A stretch of 64,000 nucleotides of DNA from Streptomyces sp. JH34 (GTDB taxonomy: Bacteria > Actinomycetota > Actinomycetes > Streptomycetales > Streptomycetaceae): assembly GCF_029428875.1 (NCBI RefSeq), contig NZ_JAJSOO010000001.1, positions 3,348,001 through 3,412,000 on the forward strand, read 5' to 3'. Below are positions 7,794 through 16,937 of this stretch, one piece after another (positions within the stretch are counted from its first letter, which is position 1; each line of letters begins with the position of its first letter). The notes below the pieces were generated by a model. That model did not search any database, had not been told where the DNA came from, and saw only the letters and a list, made by a program, of their open reading frames with translations. A program made the position numbers and the translations under genes.

Positions 7794-8633
7794 TTACTTG
7801 TTGGCGCCGAGCTCGATCGGCACGCCAACCAGGGAGCCGTACTCGGTCCAGGAACCGTCGTAGTTCTTGACGTTCTCCTGGCCGAGCAGCTCGTGCAGGA
7901 CGAACCAGGTCAGGGCCGAACGCTCGCCGATGCGGCAGTAGGCGATGGTGTCCTTCGACAGGTCGACCTGCTCGTCCTCGTAGAGGGCCTTGAGCTCGTC
8001 GTCCGACTTGAAGGTGCCGTCGTCGTTGGCGTTCTTCGACCACGGGATGTTGCGGGCGCTCGGCACGTGGCCGGGGCGCTGCGACTGCTCCTGCGGGAGG
8101 TGCGCCGGGGCGAGCAGCTTGCCGCTGAACTCGTCGGGCGAACGCACGTCGACGAGGTTCTGGCTGCCGATGGCCTTCACGACGTCGTCGCGGTAGGCGC
8201 GGATCGACTCGTCCTGGGCCTTGGCCTTGTACTCGGTGGCCGGGCGCGCCGGGACGGCGTCGGTCAGGTCGCGGGAGTCGAGCTCCCACTTCTTGCGGCC
8301 GCCGTCGAGCAGCTTGACGTTCTCGTGGCCGTACAGCTTGAAGTACCAGTAGGCGTACGAGGCGAACCAGTTGTTGTTGCCGCCGTAGAGGACGACCAGC
8401 GTGTCGTTGCCGATGCCCTTCTCCGACAGGAGCTTCTCGAAGCCGGCCTGGTCGACGAAGTCACGGCGGACCGGGTCCTGGAGGTCCTTCGTCCAGTCGA
8501 TCCGGATCGCGTTCTTGATGTGGTTCTTCTCGTACGCCGAGGTGTCCTCGTCGACCTCGACGATGGCGACCTGCGGGTCGTCGATGTGGGCCTCGACCCA
8601 GTCGGCGTCGACCAGTACGTCTGCGCGGCTCAT
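7794..8633 (-). CDS. cysA: Thiosulfate sulfurtransferase (rhodanese), CysA/SseA type
   Basis: 279 residues with two rhodanese domains. The catalytic Cys233 lies in the loop AYCRIGERSALTWF of the second domain; the first domain has YGGNNNWFASYAYWY in the equivalent place and is inactive, as usual. The enzyme moves sulfane sulfur from thiosulfate to acceptors such as cyanide or thiols. The ATG at 8633 has a strong GGAGGAG ribosome site seven bases ahead. Downstream is DUF1416 and about 150 bp upstream is a cysteine-containing leader peptide, so expression is probably tied to cysteine supply. Confidence 0.95.
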   Translation of the reverse strand: MSRADVLVDADWVEAHIDDPQVAIVEVDEDTSAYEKNHIKNAIRIDWTKDLQDPVRRDFVDQAGFEKLLSEKGIGNDTLVVLYGGNNNWFASYAYWYFKLYGHENVKLLDGGRKKWELDSRDLTDAVPARPATEYKAKAQDESIRAYRDDVVKAIGSQNLVDVRSPDEFSGKLLAPAHLPQEQSQRPGHVPSARNIPWSKNANDDGTFKSDDELKALYEDEQVDLSKDTIAYCRIGERSALTWFVLHELLGQENVKNYDGSWTEYGSLVGVPIELGANK

Positions 8634-8785
8634 GTGTTTCTCCTCCGGGGCAGTCTGCGGCGGGGTGGTGCGGAGTGCTGGGTGCCGGTGTGTACGCGCA
8701 GGTGCTTGGAGCGGAACGCGTACGGAGGGCACGGGTTCGGCCCTGACGTCGTCGAAGGGCCGGCGGGAAACGGGAGAGGTCCCGC

Positions 8786-8866
8786 TCAGAAGGTGCGACA
8801 GAGCATGGCGGCGACGCGGCACAGGTCTACTGCCCGCCGCTTCGTGAGGTCCGCCTGTCGCTTCAT
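8786..8866 (-). CDS. Cysteine-containing leader peptide (Ms5788A family type)
   Basis: 26 codons: MKRQADLTKRRAVDLCRVAA then MLCRTF and TGA. The arrangement DLCRVAAMLC with two cysteines near the end is that of short actinobacterial leader peptides found ahead of sulfur-assimilation genes. In mycobacteria, work on such upstream frames indicates that ribosome behaviour at the Cys codons adjusts downstream expression to cysteine level. It lies about 150 bp before cysA on the same strand. No ribosome site precedes the ATG, and a promoter is placed for a leaderless message. Confidence 0.85.
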   Translation of the reverse strand: MKRQADLTKRRAVDLCRVAAMLCRTF

Positions 8867-8873
8867 GCGTCCG

Positions 8874-8903
8874 ATCGTAGGGAGGTACGGGTGGAGATGT
8901 CAC
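8874..8903 (-). promoter_or_regulatory. Promoter for a leaderless transcript of the leader peptide and cysA
   Basis: Read on the minus strand: GTGACA (8903-8898), an 18-base spacer, TACGAT (8879-8874), then seven bases to the ATG of the leader peptide. GTGACA differs from the TTGACA consensus at one position and TACGAT is a common Streptomyces -10 box. Transcription would start at or next to the A of the ATG, so the peptide would be translated without a leader. Inferred from sequence only. Confidence 0.65.
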
Positions 8904-9119
8904 CGTCGTGTCGAATGATGAGACACGATCGTCCGCGATACGAGACACGCATCCGGTCGGACCTCGCGGCGACAGGGATCCGGACGCCCGGCACTCGACG
9001 GCCATCTACGGAACGGACGGGCCCGTCTCACTATCTGGATCAGCCGTCCGGTCGGCCGCCCCGCGGAGCCCCTACCCCGCGCGTCCAGGCCCTGTCCGCG
9101 GCTGGGCGGTGTCGCGGCG

Positions 9120-9815
9120 TCAGCCCGCGAGCCGGACGTCCGCGCCGGTCACCGAGATCTCCAGGCCGCCCGGCGCCACCTCGATCTTCTGCAGCTCCAG
9201 GCCCTCCGGCAGGCCGCCGATCCCGCGCTCGAAGTCGGTCTTCTTCCTGACCAGGCTCTCGAGGCCGGGGATGCCCTCACCCGGGACCTCGTCGGCGCGC
9301 ACCTTCACGGTGTCGCCGTCGACCAGTGTGACCGTGGAGAGCACGCTGCGCGTGAGCGTCCGGCCCAGCAGCGGGATCTCGACCGAGCCCGTGACCTTCA
9401 CCTTGCCGTCGCCGCCGTAGGCGACGGTGACACCGTCGTCGGCCGCCTCGGTGAGGGCCGCGTACGGGATGACGGCCGTCCCGGTCGCACGGGAGGCCGT
9501 CGCGCTGCTGTACCCGGCGCCCAGCGTCACCCGGCTCAGCCGGGCCTGGATCTCGCTGATGCGTATCTCCCGCCCGGCGGCGCTGGCGCGGATGTCCTTG
9601 ACCGTGACGTCGACACGGTCGAGCTCCGAATCCACCACCTGGGTCAGGAAGGGGAAACCCTTGATCGAGACCTCGGTCGAACCGGCCTCGGCGTCGCCGA
9701 AGGCGATCCGGCCCTCGGCCTCCGACTCGGCGAAGTACAGGGCGGCGCGGTCCACGGCGACGAAGACGCCGCCCAGGACCACGGCGATGATCAGCAGTAT
9801 TCGCAGTGCTCGCAT
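9120..9815 (-). CDS. LmeA-family (DUF2993) phospholipid-binding protein
   Basis: 231 residues. An N-terminal signal or anchor segment (ALRILLIIAVVLGGVFVAVD) is followed by a beta-rich DUF2993 domain containing IKGFPFLTQVVDSELDRVDV, the family's most typical stretch. The mycobacterial relative LmeA binds phosphoinositides in the periplasm and helps maturation of mannosylated glycolipids; the ligand here is unknown. The ATG at 9815 has GGGAG ten bases upstream. It stands alone, more than 150 bp from its upstream neighbour on the same strand. Confidence 0.85.
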   Translation of the reverse strand: MRALRILLIIAVVLGGVFVAVDRAALYFAESEAEGRIAFGDAEAGSTEVSIKGFPFLTQVVDSELDRVDVTVKDIRASAAGREIRISEIQARLSRVTLGAGYSSATASRATGTAVIPYAALTEAADDGVTVAYGGDGKVKVTGSVEIPLLGRTLTRSVLSTVTLVDGDTVKVRADEVPGEGIPGLESLVRKKTDFERGIGGLPEGLELQKIEVAPGGLEISVTGADVRLAG

Positions 9816-9972
9816 GCCTGTTGTTCTCCCACTCGGACCGACCGGACCCTTGGCGCACGTGAGCCTACTGCCGCGGTGCGGCGCGCCCGGAGTGATCGAC
9901 GAGCACGGGGCCCGGTCGGTTCCACCGGTCCGGGGCCGGGGAGGTGGGGGAACACCGGTCACGCCCGGGAAA

Positions 9973-11205
9973 TCAGGCGATCGCACGGCCGATCAGATAG
10001 ACGGCGGGTGCGGCGGCCGTGAGCGGCAGCGCCACTCCCGCCGTCATGTGCACGAAGCGGGACGGGTAGTCGTAGCTCGCGACCCTCAGGCCGATCAGGG
10101 CGCAGCCACCGGCCGCGAACCCGAGGAACGCCGCCTGCGCCCCGAAGTCCGTGAACACTCCGGCGGCCAGGCCCGCCCCCGCCGAGGCGAGCAGCGCCAC
10201 GACGACCGAGACCGCTCCGGGCAGGGGCAGGGCCCTCACGAGGACGCCCACGGCGACCGCGATACCGCCCACCGTCACCGCGTCGGGAACGGCGGCGAGG
10301 TGCCCGGCCGCCAGCACGGCGAGCGCGGCCGACGCGACGGTCGCCGTCAGGCCGTACATCCGCTCGTCGGCACCGGCATGACTGCGCAGCTGGAGGACGA
10401 GGGTGAGCAGCACCCAGACACCGAGCGTGCCGAGGATGGCCGCCGGGGCGTTGCTCCGGCCGGCGGCGAGCAGCACGGCGTCGGCGACGACACCGCCGGC
10501 GAAGGCGAGCGCGATGCCCTGCCGGGCCGGCCACATGCCGTTGAGCCGGAACCAGCCCGCGGCCGTCACGGCCTGGAGCAGGACCAGGGGGACGAGCAGG
10601 GCGTAGGCCCCGATCGCCGCGCCGAGGGAGAGGAGCAGACCGAGGCCCGCCGTGATCGCGGCGGGCTGCATCCCCGGCGCGATGATCGGCGAACGCCCCT
10701 CGGCACGGGCGCGCTGGGCGTCGGTGATCCGGCTGTTGCCCAGAGTGGTCGGCGCGCTGTAGCCGGAGTCGTCGGAAGCGGCCGCCGGAGCGGACCGGGC
10801 GGGCGGAGCGGACTGCGGCTGCGGCGCCGGGGCCTCGGGCGGCAGTGGATGCGCGGAGGGCGCGGCGGGTCCGGTGTGGTGCTGCGGCTGGATCGTCGGC
10901 TGGTACTGGGTGTCCCAGGTCTGCCCCTGCCACGTCTGGGCCACGCCCTGGTCGGCGGGCTGGGTCCGGAAGGCGCCCTGCTCCGGGTGGGCGGCGGGCT
11001 GCTGCCCGTACGGCTGCGGCTGCACGTAGGCGGACTGCGGCTCGCTCTGCGGCTGCACGTACGCCGGGTCGTACGGCTGCTGGTTCTGCGGCTGCGCGTA
11101 CGGGTCGTACGGCTGCTGCCGGTACGCGGGGTCGTACGGCTCCTGGCCCTGGTGCTGCTGCCCGTGTCCGGGGTCGTACGGATACTGCTGATCGTTGTCG
11201 CTCAT
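9973..11205 (-). CDS. Multi-pass membrane protein with Gln/Tyr/Pro repeat tail
   Basis: 410 residues. The first 165 are hydrophilic and repeat QPYDPAY or near variants (QEPYDPAYRQQPYDPYAQP), so probably disordered and cytoplasmic. The remainder has about eight to ten hydrophobic segments, for example ITAGLGLLLSLGAAIGAYAL and AAILGTLGVWVLLTLVLQL. No transport or enzyme motif is recognised. It starts 10 bp after the MoaD-like gene on the same strand, so the pair is likely co-transcribed with the hydrolase further upstream. Confidence 0.8.
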   Translation of the reverse strand: MSDNDQQYPYDPGHGQQHQGQEPYDPAYRQQPYDPYAQPQNQQPYDPAYVQPQSEPQSAYVQPQPYGQQPAAHPEQGAFRTQPADQGVAQTWQGQTWDTQYQPTIQPQHHTGPAAPSAHPLPPEAPAPQPQSAPPARSAPAAASDDSGYSAPTTLGNSRITDAQRARAEGRSPIIAPGMQPAAITAGLGLLLSLGAAIGAYALLVPLVLLQAVTAAGWFRLNGMWPARQGIALAFAGGVVADAVLLAAGRSNAPAAILGTLGVWVLLTLVLQLRSHAGADERMYGLTATVASAALAVLAAGHLAAVPDAVTVGGIAVAVGVLVRALPLPGAVSVVVALLASAGAGLAAGVFTDFGAQAAFLGFAAGGCALIGLRVASYDYPSRFVHMTAGVALPLTAAAPAVYLIGRAIA

Positions 11206-11215
11206 GGTCTGCGGT

Positions 11216-11470
11216 TCACCCTCCTGCGAACGGCGGGAGCACCTCGACCGTGCCGCCCTCGGCAAGCCGTACGGTCTCATGCCCGCGGGTCCCCACGGGA
11301 TTCCCGTCGATCAGGAACGAGCATCTGAGCAGTACGCGCGTCAGTTCACCGGGATGCCGCTCGCGCACCCCGTCGAGAGCCTCGGCGAGCGTCTCCGCCC
11401 TGTACGGCTCCTCCGCGGTCCCCGCGGCGGCCTTGGCCGCGGCCCAGTAGCGGATCGTTCCCGCTGCCAT
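11216..11470 (-). CDS. MoaD/ThiS-family sulfur carrier protein
   Basis: 84 residues with the ubiquitin-like beta-grasp pattern: TIRYWAAAKAAAGTAEEPY at the start, a middle helix (LAEALDGVRERHPGEL), then VEVLPPFAGG. The C-terminal Gly-Gly is what is adenylated and thiocarboxylated in this family. Whether it serves molybdopterin, thiamine or another route cannot be told, as no partner ThiF-type or MoaE-type gene is adjacent. The ATG at 11470 has AAGGGGG seven bases ahead. Confidence 0.88.
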   Translation of the reverse strand: MAAGTIRYWAAAKAAAGTAEEPYRAETLAEALDGVRERHPGELTRVLLRCSFLIDGNPVGTRGHETVRLAEGGTVEVLPPFAGG

Positions 11471-11511
11471 GCGGCACCCCCTTTCGTCGTACGTCGGCTG
11501 TCCATCATGGA

Positions 11512-12462
11512 TCACGCCGACTCCGTCCAGTCGGCGATGCGGGTCAGCAGTTCCTCGTCCGCGGCGTTCTCCGCGTGGCCCATGCCGTGCTCCAGCCAGA
11601 GCTCCGCCCCGTCGCCCGCGGCTCCTGCCAGCATCCGCGGGTGGTCGACGGGGAAGTACGGGTCCTGGTCGCCGTGCACGATCAGGAGCGGCACCCCGAT
11701 CAGCGGGACCGCCTCCACGGGCGAGAGTGGCACGGGGTCCCAGTCCTCCCGGTGGATGCGGGTGCGGAAGCCGTAGCGACCGACGAACCGGCCTGCGGGC
11801 CGGGTGACCACCCAGTGCAGGCGGCGCATCGGTGCCGTCCCGCGGTAGTACCAGCGGGCCGGAGCGCTGACGGCGACGACCGCGTCCGTGTGGGCGTCCG
11901 CAGGGATACGGGAATGCGCCTCCGAGCGCCCCTGGTGTTCCTTCCGCGCCCCGGCGCGCGGCTCCACCCGATCGGGCGCGGACGGCTCGAATTCCTTCTT
12001 CGCGGATTCCGCGGATTCCGGCGCCGTATACAGAGCGGCGTGCCGGAGCACCACGGAGCCGCCCATCGAGAAACCGACCGTAACGATCCGCCGGTGCCCC
12101 AGCGACCGCGCCCAGGCGACCGCGGCCGCCAGATCCAGTACTTCGCGGTCGCCCACGGTCGACCGTCCGCCGGACCTTCCGTGCCCCCTGAAGGAGAACG
12201 TGATCACGGCCGCACGCTGGGCGAACACCCCGGCGGCCCGCAGCAGTGCCGGCCGGTCCGCGGCGCCGGTGAAGCCGTGTGCGAGGACGACGGCGGGCCC
12301 TTCCGGCACACCGCGTCCGGCGCCCCCGGCACCCGCCGTACACGGGGTGTACACCGCCTCGATACGGACCCCGTCACCGGTCAGCAACGTGGCGCGCCGG
12401 GGCACCGGCGTGATCGAGGGAACAGAAGAACTCGGGAAACGACCCTCGGACACAGAACTCAT
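11512..12462 (-). CDS. Alpha/beta hydrolase with a charged insertion
   Basis: 316 residues. It has the oxyanion segment LAHGFTGAADRP, nucleophile elbow GFSMGG with Ser132, acid region VHGDQDPYFPVDH and catalytic His in EHGMGHAENA, so the triad is complete. An insertion after the nucleophile helix, about residues 141-190 (ESAKKEFEPSAPDRVEPRAG and on), is rich in Glu, Lys, Arg and Ala and is not typical of the fold. The DNA there repeats GCGGATTCC twice. The substrate is unknown. It leads the MoaD and membrane-protein genes and is divergent from glnR. Confidence 0.85.
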   Translation of the reverse strand: MSSVSEGRFPSSSVPSITPVPRRATLLTGDGVRIEAVYTPCTAGAGGAGRGVPEGPAVVLAHGFTGAADRPALLRAAGVFAQRAAVITFSFRGHGRSGGRSTVGDREVLDLAAAVAWARSLGHRRIVTVGFSMGGSVVLRHAALYTAPESAESAKKEFEPSAPDRVEPRAGARKEHQGRSEAHSRIPADAHTDAVVAVSAPARWYYRGTAPMRRLHWVVTRPAGRFVGRYGFRTRIHREDWDPVPLSPVEAVPLIGVPLLIVHGDQDPYFPVDHPRMLAGAAGDGAELWLEHGMGHAENAADEELLTRIADWTESA

Positions 12463-12706
12463 GTGGGTTATTCTGCTGCGAAGAGGATCCGGGCAAAGCA
12501 GCCCCCGGGTCCTTTTGTGCTTTCCGAGCGTTGTTACGGCGACGTTTCGACAAGCTCAGCGGTCCCCGGGTGCGGGGCCGCACAGTAAAAACCGTATGAC
12601 GGCCGTCGCAGGTGATGGCCGTACGGGAGTACGAAGCAGTGCCGCATACTCCCCCGGGTCCGACCCGGGAGTGCCCCTCTCGCAGGGAACGAGGAGGACC
12701 GACGTA

Positions 12707-12763
12707 ATGGGCGAGCTGAACGTGCACGATCGACCGACGACCCAGGCAGGTGGGCGGCGATGA
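12707..12763 (+). CDS. 18-codon upstream frame overlapping the glnR start
   Basis: ATG at 12707 encodes [18 protein letters not shown], and its TGA at 12761 overlaps the glnR ATG as ATGA. It has a better ribosome site (GAGGAGG, nine-base spacing) than glnR itself, which has only GGTGGG. This is the arrangement of translational coupling: ribosomes finishing the peptide would restart at glnR. The peptide has one His and two Gln/Asn-type residues and no striking codon run. I know of no description of it. Confidence 0.5.
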   Translation: MGELNVHDRPTTQAGGRR

Positions 12764-13563
12764 GTTCACTGCTGCTTCTGACGAATGCCCTTCAACCGTC
12801 GACGGAGGTGCTCCCCGCCCTCGGCCTTCTGCTGCACAGCGTGCGGGTCGCCCCCGCCGAGGGACCCGCTCTCGTCGACACCCCGGGTGCCGACGTCATT
12901 CTCATCGACGGCCGCCGGGACCTCCCCCAGGTGCGCTCGCTCTGCCAGCTGCTGCGGTCCACAGGACCCGGCTGTCCGCTGATCCTCGTCGTGACGGAGG
13001 GCGGCCTCGCGGCCGTCACCGCCGACTGGGGCATCGACGACGTCCTGCTGGACACCGCGGGTCCCGCCGAGGTCGAGGCCCGGCTGCGGCTGGCCACCGG
13101 CCGCCAGCAGATCACCACCGACGACTCCCCCATGGAGATCCGCAACGGCGACCTCTCGGTCGACGAGGCGACCTACAGCGCCAAGCTCAAGGGCCGGGTC
13201 CTCGACCTGACCTTCAAGGAGTTCGAGCTGCTCAAGTACCTCGCGCAGCACCCCGGCCGGGTCTTCACCCGCGCCCAGCTGCTCCAGGAGGTCTGGGGCT
13301 ACGACTACTTCGGCGGCACGCGCACGGTCGACGTCCACGTCCGCCGGCTGCGCGCCAAGCTCGGCCCCGAGCACGAGTCGCTGATCGGCACCGTACGCAA
13401 CGTCGGCTACCGCTTCGTCACCCCCGAGAAGGTGGACCGGGCCGCCGAGGAGGCCAAGGCCAGGGCGGCGTCGAAGCAAGCGGATGATCTTGTCGCCCGT
13501 TCGGAGCAGCCGGCGGAGGTCGAGAGCACCGAAGAAGCCCCGGTACGGCCTGCCAACCGGTAG
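12760..13563 (+). CDS. glnR: GlnR, global nitrogen regulator (OmpR-like)
   Basis: 267 residues beginning [20 protein letters not shown]. An atypical receiver domain is followed by a winged-helix domain ([20 protein letters not shown], then [20 protein letters not shown]). Asp50, in [10 protein letters not shown], is the conserved residue that in GlnR stabilises the dimer and is not phosphorylated by a kinase; accordingly no histidine kinase gene is adjacent. GlnR activates ammonium uptake and glutamine synthetase genes and represses gdhA and ureA under nitrogen limitation. The last 50 residues are Ala/Glu-rich and variable. Confidence 0.95.
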   Translation: MSSLLLLTNALQPSTEVLPALGLLLHSVRVAPAEGPALVDTPGADVILIDGRRDLPQVRSLCQLLRSTGPGCPLILVVTEGGLAAVTADWGIDDVLLDTAGPAEVEARLRLATGRQQITTDDSPMEIRNGDLSVDEATYSAKLKGRVLDLTFKEFELLKYLAQHPGRVFTRAQLLQEVWGYDYFGGTRTVDVHVRRLRAKLGPEHESLIGTVRNVGYRFVTPEKVDRAAEEAKARAASKQADDLVARSEQPAEVESTEEAPVRPANR

Positions 13564-13587
13564 GTCCATCCGCGTAGACTGCCGCGC

Positions 13588-14631
13588 GTGGCCAAGGTGA
13601 CGCGGGACGATGTGGCGAGACTGGCGGGGACCTCGACAGCGGTCGTCAGCTACGTCATCAACAACGGACCCAGGCCGGTCGCCCCGGCCACGCGCGAGCG
13701 GGTGCTCGCCGCGATCAAGGAGCTGGGCTACCGGCCCGACCGGGTCGCCCAGGCGATGGCCTCGCGGCGCACCGACCTCATAGGGATGATCGTGCCGGAC
13801 GCCCGGCAGCCGTTCTTCGCGGAGATGGCTCACGCGGTCGAACAGGCGGCTGCCGAGCGCGGGAAGATGGTGCTCGTCGGCAACTCCGACTACCGCGACG
13901 AGCGCGAGGTCCACTATCTGCGGGCCTTCCTCGGCATGCGGGTCTCGGGGCTGATCCTGGTCTCCCAGGGTCCCAGCGAGCGGGCCGCCGCCGAGATCGA
14001 GGCCTGGGACGCCCGTGTGGTCCTGCTGCACGAACGCCCCGAGGCGATCGACGACGTCGCGGTCGTCACGGACGACATCGGCGGCGCCCAGCTCGCCACC
14101 CGCCACCTCCTGGAGCACGGCAACGCCTACGTGGCGTGCCTCGGCGGCATGGAGTCGACCCCGGTGGTCGGCGACCCCGTCGCCGACCACATCGAGGGCT
14201 GGCGCCGGGCGATGCAGGAGGCGGGGCGGTCGACGGAGGACCGGCTCTTCCACGCCCCGTACAACCGTTACGACGCGTACCAGGTGGCCCTGAAGCTGCT
14301 CTCCGGCCCCGACAGGCCCCCGGCGATCTTCTGCTCCACGGACGACCAGGCCATCGGGGTGCTGAGGGCCGCGCGCGAGCTGCGGATCGACGTACCGGGT
14401 GAGCTCGCGGTCGCGGGCTTCGACGACGTGAAGGAGGCGGGGCTGACCGATCCGCCGCTGACGACGGTCTTCTCGGACCGTCCGGCGATGGCCCGGGCAG
14501 CCGTGGACCTCGTCCTCGACGACTCGCTGCGGGTCACGGGGTCGCGGCGCGAGCGGTTGAAGCAGTTCCCCTCCGCGCTGGTGGTGCGCCGGTCGTGCGG
14601 CTGCGGCGAACCGACGGTGACCCCGCTGTAG
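13588..14631 (+). CDS. LacI-family transcriptional regulator
   Basis: 347 residues. The N-terminal helix-turn-helix [20 protein letters not shown] and hinge [19 protein letters not shown] are followed by a periplasmic-binding-like domain ([20 protein letters not shown], then [18 protein letters not shown]). The ligand is probably a small sugar-like molecule but cannot be predicted. It ends with an unusual Cys pair, RRSCGCGEP, present in some actinobacterial LacI proteins. The GTG start lies 24 bp after glnR. No sugar transport operon is next to it. Confidence 0.9.
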   Translation: MAKVTRDDVARLAGTSTAVVSYVINNGPRPVAPATRERVLAAIKELGYRPDRVAQAMASRRTDLIGMIVPDARQPFFAEMAHAVEQAAAERGKMVLVGNSDYRDEREVHYLRAFLGMRVSGLILVSQGPSERAAAEIEAWDARVVLLHERPEAIDDVAVVTDDIGGAQLATRHLLEHGNAYVACLGGMESTPVVGDPVADHIEGWRRAMQEAGRSTEDRLFHAPYNRYDAYQVALKLLSGPDRPPAIFCSTDDQAIGVLRAARELRIDVPGELAVAGFDDVKEAGLTDPPLTTVFSDRPAMARAAVDLVLDDSLRVTGSRRERLKQFPSALVVRRSCGCGEPTVTPL

Positions 14632-14725
14632 CGGAGCGCTTCCTTATTTCGGGCATACACGGTTCTGCCGGGCTTCTCAGGACGTACTCAGGCTGCTCTC
14701 ATGTTCGCTGGCCACTCTCGTAGAC

Positions 14726-15961
14726 ATGACCGACAGCCACCGCCCGAGCGGCGAGTACCCGACGTCCCCCTCCCACGACAACGGTTCGCACGACAACGGT
14801 TCGCACGACAGCGGTGCGTACGGCAGCGGTCCGTACGGCAGCGGTTCGTACGGCGGTGCTGAGCACGGTGGCGGCGCGTACGGCGGCGCCGGGCACGAGG
14901 GTGGCGCGTACGGCGGCGGCTCGTACGGCGGCGGCGCGGCGGCCTACCCGCCGCCCCCGGCCCACGAGCCCGGGCGGCAGACCACCGAGGTGCCCGCCGC
15001 CGCATACGCCTGGCCGGCTCCGCAGCCCGCCCAGGCCGGTCCCGCCACGGACGTCCCCAGGTCCGAGCGCCGGGTCAAGCGCCCGTTCGCGCTGCTCGCG
15101 GCCGTGGCGATCGCCGCCGCGGCGGTCGGCGGCGGCACCGCCACCCTCATCGGCGAGCTCGCGGGTGGCAGCTCCGGCAGCTCCGGCTCCAGCGGTGTCG
15201 TCAGCGGTACCACCGTCTCGCAGAGCAGCGCCGGCACCGTCTCCGGCGTGGCGACGGCCGTGTCACCGGCCATCGTCGAGATCAGCGCGACGTCCTCTGC
15301 GGGCGAGGCCACCGGCTCCGGGGTCGTCATCACGGCGGACGGCGAGATCGTCACCAACAACCACGTCATCTCCGGCGCCTCCAAGGTCGAGGTCGCCCTC
15401 AGCACCGGCAAGACGTACACCGCCGACGTCGTCGGCACCGACGCCGACAAGGACCTGGCGCTCATCAAGCTCCAGGGCGCGAGCGGACTGAAGACGGCCT
15501 CGCTCGGCGACTCCTCCTCGGTGAAGGTCGGCGACCAGGTCGTGGCCATCGGCTCGCCCGAGGGACTCACCGGCACGGTCACCAGCGGCATCGTGTCCGC
15601 CCTGGACCGCGACGTCACGGTCGCCAAGGACGAGGACCAGAGCCAGCAGCAACAGCAACAACAGGGCGGTCAGAACTGGCCGTTCGAGTTCGGCGGCCAG
15701 CAGTTCAACGGTGACACCGGTTCGTCCAAGACGACGTACAAGGCCCTGCAGACCGACGCCTCGCTCAACCCCGGCAACTCCGGTGGCGCACTGATCAACA
15801 TGAACGGCGAGATCATCGGCATCAACTCCGCGATGTACTCGCCCAGTTCGTCCAGCACCTCGGGAAGCTCGGCGGCGGGCAGCGTGGGCCTCGGCTTCGC
15901 CATCCCGGTCAACACCGTCAAGGCCGACCTTGACACCCTGCGCGCCGGCAACGGCTCCTGA
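14726..15961 (+). CDS. HtrA-type membrane-anchored serine protease without PDZ domain
   Basis: 411 residues. The first 90 are a Gly/Ser/Tyr/His low-complexity tail (HDNGS and YGGG repeats). A membrane helix follows ([20 protein letters not shown]), then an S1C trypsin-like domain. The triad is visible: His213 in TNNHVISG, Asp243 in DKDLALIKL and Ser352 in NPGNSGGAL. The protein stops about 25 residues after [14 protein letters not shown], where other HtrA proteases have a PDZ domain. A Gln-rich loop ([13 protein letters not shown]) lies within the protease. It probably degrades or senses misfolded exported proteins. The two-component pair follows. Confidence 0.9.
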   Translation: MTDSHRPSGEYPTSPSHDNGSHDNGSHDSGAYGSGPYGSGSYGGAEHGGGAYGGAGHEGGAYGGGSYGGGAAAYPPPPAHEPGRQTTEVPAAAYAWPAPQPAQAGPATDVPRSERRVKRPFALLAAVAIAAAAVGGGTATLIGELAGGSSGSSGSSGVVSGTTVSQSSAGTVSGVATAVSPAIVEISATSSAGEATGSGVVITADGEIVTNNHVISGASKVEVALSTGKTYTADVVGTDADKDLALIKLQGASGLKTASLGDSSSVKVGDQVVAIGSPEGLTGTVTSGIVSALDRDVTVAKDEDQSQQQQQQQGGQNWPFEFGGQQFNGDTGSSKTTYKALQTDASLNPGNSGGALINMNGEIIGINSAMYSPSSSSTSGSSAAGSVGLGFAIPVNTVKADLDTLRAGNGS

Positions 15962-15975
15962 CGAGGAAGGTCTCC

Positions 15976-16158
15976 ATGAACCCCGACACCACGACCATGG
16001 CCGTCGGCCCGTCCGGCCTGGCCCTCCCGCTCGCCCTGGCCGCCGAACTGGCCGCCTCGGCCCCCGCCGCCTCCGCACCCCGCCCGCCCGAGATCCGCAG
16101 CGGCACCGGCCGCGGGCGACGTGCCGCGCGACGTCGTGCGGCGGCCGTGCGAGGCTGA
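15976..16158 (+). CDS. Possible 60-residue small protein between protease and regulator
   Basis: Reads [20 protein letters not shown], an Ala/Leu-rich stretch, then an Arg-rich end ([16 protein letters not shown]). The ATG has GGAAGG five bases upstream and the first two-thirds have almost only G/C in third positions, both favouring a real gene. The basic end looks less gene-like. It could be a small peptide co-expressed with the protease, or a chance frame. No family recognised. Confidence 0.4.
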   Translation: MNPDTTTMAVGPSGLALPLALAAELAASAPAASAPRPPEIRSGTGRGRRAARRRAAAVRG

Positions 16159-16205
16159 GAGCCGAGCCCCCACCACCCGGCCCGAAGGAAGAGGACGAAG
16201 AAGCG

Positions 16206-16937
16206 ATGAGCCCCGCCGAAGACGATCCGCAGCGTGTCCTGATCGTCGACGACGAGCCCGCCGTACGCGAGGCCCTGCAGCGCAGCCTCGCGTTCGAGGG
16301 CTACGGGACGGAGGTGGCCGTGGACGGTTACGACGCCCTCGCCAAGGCCGAGTCCTACGCCCCCGACCTGATCGTCCTGGACATCCAGATGCCCCGCATG
16401 GACGGCCTCACGGCCGCCCGGCGCATCCGGTCCACGGGATCGACCACGCCCATCCTGATGCTCACCGCCCGCGACACCGTCGGCGACCGGGTCACCGGCC
16501 TCGACGCCGGTGCCGACGACTACCTGGTCAAGCCCTTCGAGCTGGACGAGCTCTTCGCCCGCATCCGCGCCCTGCTGCGCCGCAGCTCCTACGCGGTCGC
16601 GGCGGGCGGCGCCGTACCCGACGACGACGTACTGTCCTTCGCCGACCTCCGCATGGACCTGAACACCCGCGACGTCACCCGTGGGACGCGCCGGGTGGAG
16701 CTGACCCGAACCGAGTTCACCCTCCTCGAGATGTTCCTGGCCCACCCCCGGCAGGTGCTCACCCGCGAACAGATCCTCAAGGCCGTCTGGGGCTTCGACT
16801 TCGAACCCAGCTCCAACTCCCTGGACGTGTACGTGATGTACCTGCGCCGCAAGACGGAGGCGGGCGGAGAGCCGCGCCTCGTGCACACCGTGCGGGGCGT
16901 CGGGTACGCCCTGCGCTCCGGCGGGGGTGACGGGTGA
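16206..16937 (+). CDS. OmpR-family response regulator
   Basis: 243 residues. The receiver domain has phosphoacceptor Asp59 ([13 protein letters not shown]), the switch Thr in LTARD and the Lys in [10 protein letters not shown]. It is followed by a winged-helix output domain ([20 protein letters not shown], then [13 protein letters not shown]). It pairs with the histidine kinase gene, which overlaps its stop by four bases (GTGA). The protein resembles MprA/TcrA-type regulators of envelope stress, which fits the adjacent HtrA-type protease gene; the regulon here is inferred from that linkage only. Confidence 0.93.
   Translation: MSPAEDDPQRVLIVDDEPAVREALQRSLAFEGYGTEVAVDGYDALAKAESYAPDLIVLDIQMPRMDGLTAARRIRSTGSTTPILMLTARDTVGDRVTGLDAGADDYLVKPFELDELFARIRALLRRSSYAVAAGGAVPDDDVLSFADLRMDLNTRDVTRGTRRVELTRTEFTLLEMFLAHPRQVLTREQILKAVWGFDFEPSSNSLDVYVMYLRRKTEAGGEPRLVHTVRGVGYALRSGGGDG

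Noticed and set aside
9427..11328. 633-codon plus-strand frame opposite the LmeA and membrane-protein genes
   Set aside because: Codon bias belongs to the minus-strand genes; product is Arg/Gly repeats without a fold.
14760..14940. Glycine-codon repeats at the start of the protease gene as a CRISPR or satellite array
   Set aside because: Units are short, irregular and in frame; they simply encode a low-complexity tail.
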